This document shows positions 12,141 through 23,705 of a stretch of 64,000 nucleotides of DNA, in pieces. Under the pieces are notes generated by a model, which was not told where the DNA came from, searched no databases, and saw only the letters and a list, made by a program, of their open reading frames with translations. The DNA lies in contig NC_059401.1 in the NCBI RefSeq assembly GCF_905220565.1, forward strand, positions 15,186,766 to 15,250,765. Direction: 5' to 3'. The first letter of the stretch is position 1. Every line of letters starts with the position of its first letter. Source of the stretch: Melitaea cinxia. Its lineage: Eukaryota > Arthropoda > Insecta > Lepidoptera > Nymphalidae. A program made the position numbers and the translations under genes.

Positions 12141-12625
12141 TAAAAGAAAAGATAAAAACGCAGGATGCAAGTCACTAGTCCGACTAATAACGCTCCAGCA
12201 GAATTCTTTAGGACGTTAGAAGTATTTAAATACCAAAATAAATAGAAGTATTTAATTAGCAAAATATAAATATTTTTAATGAGTATATAGAAGATGTTTG
12301 TGCGAGTTTTAGTAGTAATTCCGTGGAGAAAGTTCCAACCAAAAGTCGACAAACCGAACTATCTTTCGTCTAACGTGGTTACCGTTCAGGGACGCAACTC
12401 ATTTCCTTGTTATATTTAATATCTTCATAGTCTGCTGTTTCAATTAGCTTTTGTACTTTGTTTGGAACTAAGTTTCAATATACTAGCTAGTTTGTATTTC
12501 TTTTACCGTGTGATTAAACTTTTCTTTCAAATTGTAAAGAAAAACTCTTTTTTTAACTAGGAAGAAAAAAAGGACTACTAGACTTCTTTTGTTAAAAGTA
12601 GATTTATTCTTCTAACTGTCAAACC

Positions 12626-12948
12626 TTGTGTGGCTACCGTAGTAAAGAATATAGTCACCCCCTCTCTTCAAGTGGGTGTCGTAAGAGACGACTAAGGGAT
12701 AACACAGTTCCACTACCACCTTTGAACTTAATAAGCCGACCGATGGCGGGAAAGCCAATCCAACTGCTGGCTTTGAAATACACAGGCCGAAGATGTGCAG
12801 CAGCGTCTTCGGTGCGACAAAGCCAGCACTGCGATCACCAGCCCGCCTGCCCAGCGTGGTGACTATGGGCAAAACACATGAGTTCGCGCTATTTTTGGCG
12901 TGAATTTGTAAAGGCCTGTGTCCAGCAGTGGACTGCAATAGGTAGAAA
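12626..12948 (+). mobile_element. Repeat A, full-length type
   Basis: It runs from ttgtgtggctaccgtagtaa through gcgggaaagccaatccaac and agatgtgcagcagcgtcttc to tccagcagtggactgcaata. The reading frames on both strands (12612-12974 and 12626-12862) are by-products found in every A copy. No clear target-site duplication was seen. Confidence 0.85.
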
Positions 12949-13509
12949 GCGCCAATAATGCCAGCCTTTGGCACTTATTCAACTGCTTTGATTTTTTAAA
13001 GGCATTTAGTGACAGCAAATATATTTTAGATATTGACATGCTCCCCTCCTTCCCCTAAAAGCTATGCCCAAGGCGTTCATACACGTGACGGACAGGATAT
13101 CTATGGCTAACGGTACCAGCTATCTTCGCAACCTTATGCTACATTTTGATAAATGTTTCTTTGTAACCAAAAAACAAATGAAAATATTCATTTCCGAAGC
13201 AATAGGGGGTACAGAAATAAAGTTATATTTTATAAAATCCGTCATTTCCGTGTCCCATCTCTGGCGATCGGATAAGAAAAGAAATAAAAGTTGAATTCGT
13301 TAGCGCATAAGCGTCATAAATAAAACAGGCGGGCAAACTTTGCGCCATTCGCCTTCTGAGGTCACGACAGCCTTATTCAGGACTGTAATTGTTTCAAATT
13401 GTATTCTGATTTTGATTTTTTGTTATTTTTACAAGAAATGATTATGAGATAGAATAACTCAGCCAATAACTACTATCAAACAGTACATTTATGAATCGAG
13501 ATGAAACAA
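12949..13509. other. No gene recognised
   Basis: The 76-aa plus-strand frame at 13064-13294 has no domain that I know and no splice support. Confidence 0.45.
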
Positions 13510-13601
13510 CCACGCTTAAGCCTGTAATATCCCACTACTGGGCATAGGCCTCTTTCGCCATGTAGGAGAAGGATCAGAGCTTAATCCACCACGCTGGACT
13601 G
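13510..13601 (-). mobile_element. 5'-truncated SINE C with target-site duplication
   Basis: Only the C tail is present, in reverse. It is flanked by a perfect 12-bp direct repeat, gagatgaaacaa (13498-13509 and 13602-13613). This fixes the 3' border of family C at a short stretch after cctgtaatatcccactac in reverse, and shows that the copy arrived by retrotransposition. Confidence 0.9.
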
Positions 13602-13639
13602 GAGATGAAACAAATTATCTTGCAAATTATATTTAATTA

Positions 13640-13829
13640 CATAGTACAAAACAAAGTCGCTTCCCGCTGTCTGTTAGATCTTTAAAACTACGCAACGGAT
13701 TTTAATGCGATTTCCATTAGTAAATAGAGTAATTCCAGAGGAAGATTTATAAGTATAATACATGCATAATATAGTAGAGGAACACTGATAGTTTTTGCAA
13801 CCGTGCGAAGCCGGGGCGGATCGCTAGTG
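13640..13829 (+). repeat. Interspersed repeat H, copy 1
   Basis: It runs from aaaacaaagtcgcttcccgc through aaaactacgcaacggatttt to gccggggcggatcgctagtg. The second copy is at 50030-50312. The family is recognised as a common lepidopteran repeat; its class is uncertain. Confidence 0.75.
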
Positions 13830-14784
13830 TTAAATAATTCTAAAATACATTACAATGGATTGATAGATTGTGTTTATTTAAAATAAATGACACAAAACAA
13901 ATATGTGATGAAATATGAAAAAAATATGAGATATAAAATTTACTGAACGAATGACCTCGACGAGAAACTTCTGTAACGCCATGTATCAGAATAATAAACC
14001 CAATAAGGTTCCGATAGATGGCGTTATTTGATTTATTTGTTTACCACTTGATATAGTATTAATCTTTTTCTTAGACTAGTAAGCCTTTTTTGTGCCTATT
14101 TCGATAGTCGATCTGAAGAGTACACTCCAGTCGTGCGTCGGAACTGACACACACTTTTTTCTCTGTTCTCTTTATTTTCTCTTTGACGACACACACACAC
14201 TCTGATACATGAGTGTAAAGAAAATTTCGTTAAGGATGGGGCACAAGCAATAAAAAATTAATAAATAAAAAATTCTGTTATTAGCTTGGAGTTGGGCAAA
14301 TGCCCCATCTTGCCCCACTGTGGTCCTATGCCCTTATAATGTATGTCATAAAAGTACTTGTATACTTATTACGCTATTATTTTTACTTTTTATAAAAAAA
14401 GTAAATCACTCTGTAAGTAAAGGTAAGTCAGAATAAGTCCGAGGCGATGCAATTTGTCGGCTCGGACGTTTGGGCGCTCTGCGCAGGAAATGAGCGTATT
14501 TGTCTTACCTGTATAGAATGGGGCGCCAGTGTTAGCTGTTTATAAATATTAGATATATATAATATAAATAATGTTTAATTTTTATTTATAGCATTGATTC
14601 AATTAAATAATGCTGTTTGTAATAATTTTTAAGAAACTTACAATATAATTACAGGTATAACTAGATAAGTTTGAAAAATGTTTAATAAATTAATTTTTTC
14701 TCGCATGCCAAGATGCCAACTGGGCGACTTAACATCAGTATCTGATTATCGTAAACTTAAATACAGTATAAAACTGTGGTAGCC
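13830..14784. other. No gene recognised; GC-rich patch
   Basis: The stretch 14440-14530 is GC-rich (gtcggctcggacgtttgg, ctctgcgcaggaaatgagcg, gaatggggcgccagtgttag). The motif gggggca-type occurs as ggatggggcacaagc (14235) and aaatgccccatcttgcccca (14298), an imperfect inverted pair. A possible minus-strand donor (gtaagaca) lies next to cattctatacag near 14508-14524, but the segment is too short to call an exon. Confidence 0.4.
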
Positions 14785-15008
14785 CGTCTGAGAAAACTTA
14801 CAGAAGACCACAGCTAAATATTATACTGCTTTCAAGCAGTGTCGTGTTCCCGTAGTCAATAAGATGAGCAGAGCTCCTGGAGGGAATTGGGGGTAAGGTT
14901 AGTAACACACATAATAACAGCTTGCGATGCTTCTGGTGCTACTGGTGTCTATAAGCTACGGTAATCGCTTATTATTACGTGAGCCGTACGCATGTTTACC
15001 AACCTTGA
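14785..15008 (+). mobile_element. Repeat B, worn copy
   Basis: It includes cttacagaagaccacagcta, ctgctttcaagcagtgtcgt, tctataagctacggtaatcg and gtgagccgtacgcatgttta in B order. Confidence 0.8.
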
Positions 15009-15493
15009 CTAGTACTTAGTAAAATACAATACACTAGACAATCTATACAAACAAAAATAAATTTCTGAAATGTGTGTACACGCGTAATTTCCAAGTAACT
15101 GCACCAAATTAAATCATTTTTGATGTTTGTTAGTGTCAAGATATTATAAAAGAAAATTAATAAAAATACGTTACATTCACGAGAAAAAAAATCAGTACAA
15201 AGTTCATCGGGTCATTTTAAAGATAAATAACTAAAGAAAAACGCTTACACGTACAACCTACCCCTATTCAGGAGAAATATATTCATAAATTAACTTACTA
15301 ACATTTATGAGTGTTAATTATTAAACGGGTCGATCGATAATGCTCATTTTTTTATGGTTGAAAGTATTTTTACGTGAAAATTTATGTGCTGCCAAGCTAT
15401 TAACATTTATTTAATGCTTCCAGTGTTGAACTACATTTGCGGTTTTACATTTGGGTAACATTAATTTTATTATTTGGCTCCATTAAATAATGG
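15009..15493. other. AT-rich DNA, nothing recognised
   Basis: No repeat family, splice pair or domain was seen here. It ends with the target-site duplication of the A copy that follows. Confidence 0.5.
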
Positions 15494-15834
15494 AGTGGAA
15501 TGTGCTGTGTGGCTACGGCACTAAAGAATTTAGCCACCCCCTCTCTTCCCGTGGGTGTCGTAAGAGGCGACTAAGGGATAACAAGGTTCCACAACCACCT
15601 TGGAACTTAAGAAGCCGACCGATGGCGGGATAACCATCCAACTGCTGGCTTTGAAATACACAGGCCGAAGACGGGCAGCAGCGTCTTCGGTACGACAAAG
15701 CCAGCCCTGCGGCTACCAACCCGCCTGCCCAGCGTGGTGACTATGGGCAAAACACATGAGTTCACGTTATTTTTGGCGTCAACTTGTGGAGGCCTATGTC
15801 CAGCAGTGGACTGTATAGGCTGTAATGATTAATG
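15494..15834 (+). mobile_element. Repeat A, full-length type
   Basis: It runs from ctgtgtggctacggcactaa to gtataggctgtaatgatt. It is flanked by a 9-bp direct repeat, aaataatgg (15485-15493 and 15835-15843), which is a likely target-site duplication. The minus-strand frame at 15513-15719 is a by-product. Confidence 0.9.
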
Positions 15835-15867
15835 AAATAATGGGTATTTTTTTTATTTACAATTTTA

Positions 15868-16179
15868 TCGAGGTAGGGTACAAAAGAAAATATTATGCCG
15901 ATAATTTGGAACAGCCCAACTGGGGGATTTACCCAGGATTATTATATATAAGTATATATTGTTATTATGAGGATTTACCCCAGGGGGGGGGGGGGGGGAT
16001 TACCCTAACCCAGAAGAACATAGCAAAATAACACTGCTCTTCAGTAGTGTTGTGTTCTTGTGGTGAGTAAGGTAGCCAGAGTTTGTCGGGATGTTCGGGG
16101 ATAAGGTGGACAATGCGCTGGCAGTGGTCCTGGTGTTGCAGGCGTCCATAAGCTACAGTGTCCGTTTACCAGCAGGCGG
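15868..16179 (+). mobile_element. Repeat B interrupted by low-complexity sequence
   Basis: The left part is cgaggtagggtacaaaag and cagcccaactgggg. The right part is cttcagtagtgttgtgttct and gcgtccataagctacagtg. Between them lies AT-rich sequence and a run of 16 G (15983-15998) that other B copies lack. Confidence 0.75.
15983..15998. repeat. Poly-G run
   Basis: Sixteen consecutive G inside a B copy, in an AT-rich genome. Confidence 0.95.
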
Positions 16180-16280
16180 ATTTTAGTAATTAAACTGTTA
16201 TATTATAGCTGTTATCAAAAAACTTCAAAAAAAAAAGTATCAAAAAATAATTTATGAGTAATGATGTATTTATTTTACAG

Positions 16281-16353
16281 ATCAACGTTGAGGCTGGTTG
16301 GGTCGGATGCTTCTTACAAACTCAACCAATATGAGATGGAAGCTCTCAATGTG
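16281..16353 (+). CDS. Candidate internal coding exon of an unidentified host gene
   Basis: What is seen: a pyrimidine-leaning tract ending in tttattttacag (to 16280), a 73-bp segment that is less AT-rich than its flanks, and a donor GTG|GTAAGG at 16353/16354. One phase is open: after a single base that completes a split codon, 24 codons run to the donor (TLRLVGSDASYKLNQYEM in the middle), so the exon leaves phase 0. The other two phases contain stops or fit worse. The segment is not part of any repeat family seen here. The gene is not recognised. The candidate terminal exon at 29484-29546 also begins in phase 0, so the two could be spliced directly across a 13-kb repeat-filled intron. This is inference. 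A chance match of splice-like sites cannot be excluded without transcript data. Confidence 0.45.
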
Positions 16354-16445
16354 GTAAGGTTATTTCCATATATACATATAAGTTTGCTTGAATGAATGCA
16401 TATTTTTACTAACCGTAAATATGTTATACCTATCGACAAATTTGA

Positions 16446-16448
<3 letters not shown>

Positions 16449-16496
<48 letters not shown>
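16449..16496. repeat. (GT)24 microsatellite
   Basis: 48 bp of perfect GT, about 95 bp downstream of the candidate exon. Confidence 0.95.
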
Positions 16497-16499
<3 letters not shown>

Positions 16500-16856
16500 T
16501 GTTTTTGGTGAGTCTTAATCACTACGACTTTAAGCTGGATATTTGGGAGACACTATAATTTATATTGATTTTAAATTGTTTTAAATTTCTAAATCCATAG
16601 GTATAATAAACGCAATTGTCCCAAATTCGGTCACAATTCATATCTACGTAGTGTAAATGTAACAAAATATATACCTTTATATTTTTGAAGTTGTGTATTT
16701 ATCAGTGTATTTATTTACATCAATTACTAAGAGTTAAAGATAAAATCAAAGATTCATTGAGGTAAAACCTAGTATAAAAAGCAACACTCAGATTCATATG
16801 GTCTTATAGCATATTGTTAGAACTCCAAAAGTTGGATTTTCCCAATCTGTAATATT

Positions 16857-17140
16857 CTAATATATAAAATTCTCGTGTCACGGTGTTTGTAGTTAAACTC
16901 CTCCGAAACGGCTTGACCGATTCTCATGAAATTTTGTGAGCATATTGGGTAGGTTTGAGAATCGAACAAATATTTATTTAGATAAATTATTTTTTTTTAA
17001 TTTTTTTTATGATACAACATTAAAAAATACATACAATCCTAAATTTTCAACCCTCTACGATCAACCCTTATTTTTAATAGCGTTTAGCAGCAATACAACG
17101 TTTGTCGAGTCAGCTCTATCGCTATCTATAGAAGATTATA
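16857..17140 (+). repeat. Interspersed repeat P
   Basis: It begins tatataaaattctcgtgtca, passes through cctccgaaacggcttgaccg and aaattttgtgagcatattgg, and reaches ttgtcgagtcagctc. I know it as a common lepidopteran repeat. A local tandem repeat with tctatagaagattata follows at 17124-17160. The plus-strand frame inside is a by-product. Confidence 0.55.
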
Positions 17141-18377
17141 TATAATCTATAGAAGATTATTCAGTGTATAGTGATAATACACTACTACTTAATCACACAT
17201 TTTAATTAAATTTCGTTTCTTTTTCTATTAGTTATTACTATAACCGATGTAGGTACACAATTGTTACTTAAAGTTTTTTTGCTAGTGTACTATATTATTT
17301 CTTGAATTGTCTAGCCCGCTATATGACACTCTCTCATGACCAATGGTTGAATGGACGAGATCTCTTCTAGGGATAAGTCCACCTTTACTATCCATACATG
17401 TTATTTTCTCTATATTCTTTTGATTGCAATATAGTATATATAAGTATATATTTTCTCTGTGTACATAATATTTAATATTTATTTTCCGCATTCGTCCCAA
17501 GAGATAGCAATGTTTATTTATCATCTTATTTGATCCCCTAACTTCGCTAATCCCATTATGTGATTATACAAAGGTTTACCTCACAGTATAACTGTAAACG
17601 TATATGGATATTATGTTAATTAATTTCTACTTTTAAATCAACGACTAAAGACGTTAACTATATTTAAATGTTATTCCTAATAAACCTATGTTATATTTCT
17701 ATGTATTTATTATTTTGTACTGTATATATTGTTTTTGTGAATCGCGGTTCGGTGTTTCAAAGTTGATTAATGGTAATTTTTTGCACGTTATAAAAGTAAG
17801 CAGAGATTAAGATAATTTGTAATATGGTTTTTGTTATTTCAAGTCGATGCAAAAGCTCATCTGTCAGTTTTGCGCAACACATATGAACAACACATATTAA
17901 CCAATCTCTATACATAACAACCAATACATATTAATCTGTATATTAATAGCTAACATAAAAAGCAAAAGAGTGTTTATATGTCTGTCATGATTTGGAAAAG
18001 CTACTCATACATTTATCAAGAAAAATTGTAGGCCATAAAACATCATGCGTCATTATCTTCAACTACAACTATCAACAACAACGCATTGGGCAGCGTAAAA
18101 TTACATAATATAATGCAACGCCTATACAAAACAGATATAATCTCTGAATTGTCACAAGATAGGTAGTTGATATGCCTCTTAGGATTAGTTGTAACCGTTG
18201 ATTGATATCGATATCAGGGCGAAAGCTTTGAATATATTTGAATGTAAATAACGCAAATCGATACTAGACCTAAATGGAAATTAGATAAGTGTTCTACGCA
18301 CTGAGAGCGATGCGATACAATACGTAGTGACGTGAGGTATTACGGATCGATAGCGATTATGTTACTATTTTTTATCC
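17141..18377. other. AT-rich DNA, nothing recognised
   Basis: The minus-strand frame at 17282-17524 has no known domain. No repeat family was seen. Confidence 0.5.
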
Positions 18378-18560
18378 AACTAGCTCGCCAAACAAGCGTA
18401 CGGCTTACCTAGTGGTAAGTGATTACCGTAGCTTATATACGCTTGCAGCACCAGAAGCATCGCAAGCGCGTTGCCACCCTACCCCTAATCCTTCCTAGGA
18501 GCTCTGGTCACCTTAATCACCAACAGGAACACAACACTGTTTGAGAACAGTATTATTTAA
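18378..18560 (-). mobile_element. Repeat B, partial
   Basis: It carries caaacaagcgtacggcttac, gattaccgtagcttatatac, the gcatcgcaagcgcgttgcc block and the aggagctctggtcacctta block. The poly-A end is degraded. Confidence 0.85.
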
Positions 18561-18971
18561 TTATTTTCTAACATTTTAAATTGAATCACTATCTGATTAC
18601 GATGTGTGCATGGATGCGTTTGTGTAATTATTTTAATCATAATTAACACTGAGTCAAAATAAATGAATAAACAAATTATTACATAACAATAGATATACAT
18701 TAATATATCACATTTAACACATAAACGCCTCCAAGTCACGAATAATACGCGACCGAAACAATGTTAATTGCATAAAAGCCATCTCTTGCTTATACGGTTT
18801 AGCCATTGTTTGAAATTTATGACAATTACCGGTGAGGCAGGCGCCGAGCCATATCAGTAGCGTATTTACTGTCTAGCACGGTAATTCTAAAAAGGTTATA
18901 GAGTAAGAAGTTCTAAGCTATAAGTGAATTTAAAACGTAATTTCTAGATGCAAGAAAATTTTACTTACTTT
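18561..18971. other. AT-rich DNA with a GC patch
   Basis: The stretch 18825-18885 (accggtgaggcaggcgccga) is flanked by the pair aattaccg/cggtaatt, an imperfect stem. No function is inferred. Confidence 0.4.
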
Positions 18972-19190
18972 TTTGTAAGCGATTACCGTAGCTTATAGAC
19001 ACCTGCAAAACCAAAAGCATTGCCACAATCCCTAGCAGCTCTGCTCACCTTACCAACAGGAACACAAAACTGCTTGAAACCAGTACTATTTAGCTGTGAT
19101 CTTTGGTAAGGTCGAGGTATACTACCCCAGATCAGCTGCTCCGTATTATGAGCAGGAAATTTCCTAATGTGCACTACCTCAGTTAAAACT
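18972..19190 (-). mobile_element. Repeat B, 5' part retained
   Basis: On the minus strand it starts with a ttttaactgaggtagtgcac-like end and the gaaatttcctgctcataata block, and runs to gctacggtaatcgcttac. The poly-A end is missing. The minus-strand frame here is a by-product. Confidence 0.85.
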
Positions 19191-20404
19191 TTTTTTATAG
19201 TTTAATGTGTTTCTTTATTTTCTTTGAAAATTTCATTTTTAAATTAGCTTTTATCAGCTATTAGCGTTAAGAAAACTGTTTATTAACTCTCCTAAGGTAA
19301 CCGAATTGAATACTGAGATTATAAGTAACAGGTTTCCTTGTTCGTAACATGTTTGCTATGATATATAATCAAGATGATGACAGACAGACAAAATAAAAAA
19401 TATATTATTAATTTGGCTTCAATATCGATTATAGAACTACTTCCTATAACAATATTTAACATATCTTCAATGCACACAATTAAATCTGTTACAGCTTAAT
19501 TATAATTTTAAATCAATCCGCTGAGGTTACATTTTGCGTAAATTCCATTTTTTTTCCTAATAAAACTGGTAACAAACCCGTAAAACAATTCCTTTCTGTA
19601 CTGAAAAGTGATTATCGTTGCTGATTTGTGCACAAAAGAGGCAATTCACGGTAAATTAGGCCCTTGTATTATTACCATACCAATTCAGGAACCAGTATTA
19701 CCATCGTTCCATTTTTCCCCTACGCGTTTTATTACTTTGTACCAGGAAACAACGTGAATATAAAAAATCTTTCGTTACAGATTAAAAACTTCACACCTGT
19801 ATTGATGAAGAAAAAAAAAACTTTGACAGTGTGACAAAACAGTCTACGTTCCTTATTGCGCGTTAAATGTTGACACCAAAGAGTCTGTTATTAAAAAGTT
19901 TTTAGGGAGAATTTGCCTCAGTTGTAGGCAGCCCTGTAAAGGTATCTCAAAGACCGATTATTCACGTTATCCCGTCGCTGTTTCCACCAGACAAATCTTG
20001 AATGGCTGTATGATGAATCATCAAGCATTGAAACAGATTACAAAGTTCTGTTGTCAAAGTGAACGTTCTGAAATTGTTTTTAGTAACTGTAAGGTCTAAA
20101 GATGCTTGAATTTAAAATTTTCGCTTCATATTTTTTGGGAACTATTATATATACTTTATTTATTTATATAGTTATATCCACGAATATAAATAAAACATTA
20201 TGTTGAATCATAATTAAATTATTATATGTATCCCATTTTATCCCGGATTACACAACATTCTACAATATATTAATGTTATGAAGCAAGTGTATATAAGACT
20301 TACATCGTGTATGCTGTTGTGAGGACTAGACTGAAGCCGTCTGTAAATAATAATAAATAATAATTATATCTCTTTATGTACATATAGAAAAGCTCACAAT
20401 TAAT
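19191..20404. other. No gene recognised; possible minus-strand mini exon
   Basis: A stop-to-stop plus-strand frame of about 90 codons spans 19826-20102, but it has no recognised motif and no splice support. A 37-bp minus-strand segment (20304-20340) sits between a good acceptor and a GTAAGT donor; it is described in the findings. Confidence 0.4.
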
Positions 20405-20480
20405 ATAACAGTAAAATAAAACTTAGAACAGGCGGTCTTATCGCTAAACAGCGTTCTCCTTCGGATAGCTAATGTAGAGG
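20405..20480 (+). repeat. Interspersed repeat M fragment
   Basis: The sequence gaacaggcggtcttatcgct is the reverse complement of the agcgataaggccgcccttgt core at 36866-37035. Confidence 0.6.
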
Positions 20481-21990
20481 AAATAAAGCGGGATGTCTCG
20501 TTGTTTTGGTAGCTTGATTTGCTACGCTATTTACTAACTCGATCGTAAGGCTTGATAGCTGTGTACACATCAGTAAAAATAATATTATTTTTAAGGCAGT
20601 AGATGCATATAAAAGTTTATTAATTTTTATTTTTAAATAACTAGCTGTTAATTAAAAATAAAAAATAAAATAAACAACGTTATATCATTTTTACTACGGT
20701 GAATTACGAAAGTGATAGCGTTCAATAACAAATCTTAATTATTTTTACTAAGCAATAGCCAATCATTTTAATTTCTAGTAAATTTACATCAATTATAATG
20801 TTAGGTAATCGAATTTTGGAGAATTCGAGCAGTTTTACCTTCCTCGAGTTCTGATTCTTATCTTTAATTGATATTTTCAGGCAATGCTTCTCTATTAGCT
20901 ATATTTTATTGTTAGTTATATTTTATTATTAGCTATATTATATGTAATTTATTGCAAGACAGTCTATGCGATAATCTTCTTTAAGAAACGAGTTTCCAGT
21001 ACCTGCAAATATCTTCTTTCGATCGAAATTTAAAAAAAATCTTGACTTAATTTTATTACTATAAAAATATACTCTATTTCTTTTACTGTTTTTAGTTTGA
21101 CAATGGAAATTTTACTAATTTTACCTAATTTTTTACTATTAGGAGTCATTTATGATTAATAATAATCTACATAACAAAAACTTGAATTTAGATGGACAAA
21201 CAAAAATAGAGTACGATTAAAACAAATTAATAGCGTAAAACAATTTATTGCACCCTCAATACCTACAACTTACCCTCCCTGATTCAAATTGCGAAATCAA
21301 AACATTAGTATAAAGGTGGAGAGTCATTCTGGAGACTAGATAATTTACACGATTAGACGCGATGAATCAGCTAATGTCTTCGGCCTGGAGCTGGGAGACG
21401 GCGCCATGCTACGATGTACCTCACTCATTGTATTAACGATCTAGACATTATTTAATAGAAAATATAATCACCAATTTGCAATAAGTCCTGGTAATCTGAA
21501 TTTTGGTAAACTATTCATCGTTTAGTATTCTCTCACTTTTTTTCAGCTAATTAGCAAGCAATTTTAAGCAGTGAGCATGATGTGAAATGAGCAATACAAA
21601 TAATATAAGACTTTGTTTTTGAATATTGATGTGATATAATGATTGAAATATATATATATATCTATTGGGTCCTTATCAATGAGTATTGTTTACCTCGTTA
21701 AAATCTATAGTATATTTATCTGTAATTATATATGATTATGTAATAGTAATATCACATTTGTTTTAACATTATACATATTTACAATTCACAATTTAAGAAC
21801 TAAATATTTTATTATATTACATTGAATGTACCTAATATGCCATACAATTAAAAGTATTATCGACGAACAACAGCCAAGCACTTAAATTTAAAAATAGCTG
21901 TAATCCACGGTGGAATGACGTCTGAAGTCAAAATATTAAAATGTTATTTCTAATAATCATAAAATTGATAGACACAGTGCAACATAAATT
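20481..21990. other. AT-rich DNA with one unusual GC-rich island
   Basis: The stretch 21350-21440 is GC-rich, is not in any repeat family seen here, and is open in short frames on both strands (ATG at 21361 plus; ATG at about 21408 minus). No coding call is made. The rest is AT-rich without recognised features. Confidence 0.4.
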
Positions 21991-22063
21991 CATCATTACA
22001 GCCTATACAGTCCACTGCTGGACACAGGCCTCCAGAAGTTCGTGCCAAAAATGGCGTAAACTC
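21991..22063 (-). mobile_element. 5'-truncated repeat A with 14-bp target-site duplication
   Basis: Only the last 73 bp of A is present, in reverse (catcattacagcctatac to ccaaaaatggcgtaaact). It is flanked by a perfect direct repeat, gtgcaacataaatt (21977-21990 and 22064-22077). This fixes the exact 3' border of family A, a short atgatg-type tail. Confidence 0.92.
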
Positions 22064-23224
22064 GTGCAACATAAATTACTGCTATATAATTAAAAAAGCA
22101 GTATATTCATACAAAGGAAACCCTATTACATAATTTCATTCTATTTTCAAAATATTTGTAAATAGCAACACATAAATAACTAATCAAGATTAACGATAAA
22201 TTGCCTAATAGAATAATTATATCAGTCTATTAAACCTTAATCCACGTTTGACTCCTTCAAAAAATATATAAAAAAAGCACCCTAATGCATCGCAATCTTT
22301 GAATCGTGGGGTGCATAATTTATCATGCAGCCACTACCTCGGATCTCGAGCTATTTTTATTACATCACACGTTTCGTAAAGAATGAATTTCAAATGGTGT
22401 CGGAAGTTTGTGTTGGGGGAGTAAATCCTTGGCCCTACTTTTGGTTGGCGATAACGATCTTATTTCAACAGCGAGGAAGGAAGGCTTTCAAACGGTTGTT
22501 AGCTGATGGCCTTTTGTTATGTTTTCGAAAATATAATTTTAATTTTATTTCCTGGTTTTTTCTATTTGGATATTTTTAAGATTTGTGCTATGTCATAGTA
22601 TAAATTTCAAAAAACACAAATCATACGTTGGTAATATGTATATTTTGTATTTAATTTTATTTATAAAAAGTACAAATAGCGACAATAATGTATTGCTTTA
22701 TATGTTTACTTTCTAACACAGGTAAAATAAAAATAACATACGATTTTTTCTATATATTACAACAAAATCAATTTCCTATAACAATTTATTTTCTAATAAC
22801 ACTAAAAAATAGATCTTTTTTATTTACCTACGCAATTTAATATAAAAACTACTTTATAACTAAAACAAGTAAAGCTTTTAATGACAATCGTCTAAAATTT
22901 CATTACAATTTAAAAAAAAGTATTGTTAGTTTGTATTTTATAATAATTTCCGTTTCCTCTTTAAACTATTATCGAGTTCCTAGACTCGTGGTTATGCTAG
23001 AGGTGTCAGGGGGTGTAAAAATCTCGTAAGAAATATACCGGCAGTGTAAATCGACTACGAGAATGATGTATACGTTATGAATGATCATCGTGACGATCAC
23101 TTTTAAATTTATAAAGGAAAAGCTTATGTAGCTTTGAATAGATATGAAGTGGATTTAATAGCTGACTTTGAATTTATTGATTCTTACGTCCGTTATGGTA
23201 TGAAAGTCACATAAAAACCTACAT
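22064..23224. other. AT-rich DNA, nothing recognised
   Basis: The plus-strand frame at 22325-22579 (84 aa) lies in a less AT-rich patch (22310-22510) but has no domain that I recognise and no clear splice sites. Confidence 0.45.
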
Positions 23225-23509
23225 TAACTGAGGTAGGGCGCTGCAGAAAATATCAAATTATCTGGAACAGCCCAACTGGGGAAGTACACCGACGTTACAG
23301 AAGGACACAGCTAAATAATACTGTTATCAAGCAGTATTGTGTTCCTGTTGGTGAGTAAGGTGACCAGAGCTCCTGGGGGGGATTGGGTATTGGGTCGGCA
23401 ACGCGCTTGCGATGCTTCTGGTGTTGCAGGCGTCTATAAGCTACGGTAATCGTTTACCATCAGGTGAGCCGTACGCTTGTTTGCTGACCTAGTGACATAA
23501 AAAAAAAAA
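23225..23509 (+). mobile_element. Repeat B, full length
   Basis: This is the most complete plus-strand B copy. It starts at taactgaggtagggcgctgc, passes through cagcccaactggggaagtac, atactgttatcaagcagtat, ggtgaccagagctcctgg and gcgtctataagctacggtaa, and ends with gtttgctgacctagtgacat plus poly-A (to 23509). About 285 bp long. Its poly-A 3' end points to a non-LTR or SINE origin. No pol III boxes are evident. Confidence 0.9.
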
Positions 23510-23521
23510 TCTGCTTTCAAA

Positions 23522-23644
23522 TGTATTATTTATAAGTATGTTTATCGAAAAAAAAAATATGTAGCTATATACCAGTTGGCTGTTACCTATAACACAAGCA
23601 TTAAGTTGCTTACTTTAGGAACAGACGACCGTGTGTGTATTGTG

Positions 23645-23652
<8 letters not shown>
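23522..23652 (+). mobile_element. SINE family D, body and tail
   Basis: It includes tgtttatcgaaaaaaaaaat and ggctgttacctataacacaa, then gcattaagttgcttacttta and gacgaccgtgtgtgtattgt. It matches D at 42470-42600 without the tRNA-like head. Confidence 0.85.

Positions 23653-23704
<52 letters not shown>
23653..23704. repeat. Poly-A run of 52 nt
   Basis: An uninterrupted A run joins the D tail to the next B copy. The length and purity suggest a recent insertion or an assembly-sensitive homopolymer. The poly-K and poly-F frames across it are artefacts. Confidence 0.95.

Positions 23705-23705
<1 letters not shown>

Noticed and set aside
14508..14535. LTR retrotransposon primer-binding site (ctggcgccccat on the minus strand)
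   Set aside because: No flanking LTR pair, polypurine tract or gag/pol frame. The match is short.
19826..20102. A stop-to-stop plus-strand frame of about 90 codons
   Set aside because: Frames of this length arise by chance several times in 64 kb at this composition. It has no motif and no flanking splice signals.
22325..22579. 84-aa plus-strand frame as a gene
   Set aside because: Protein-like in composition but with no recognised family, no good splice sites and no ATG context. Left as unassigned.
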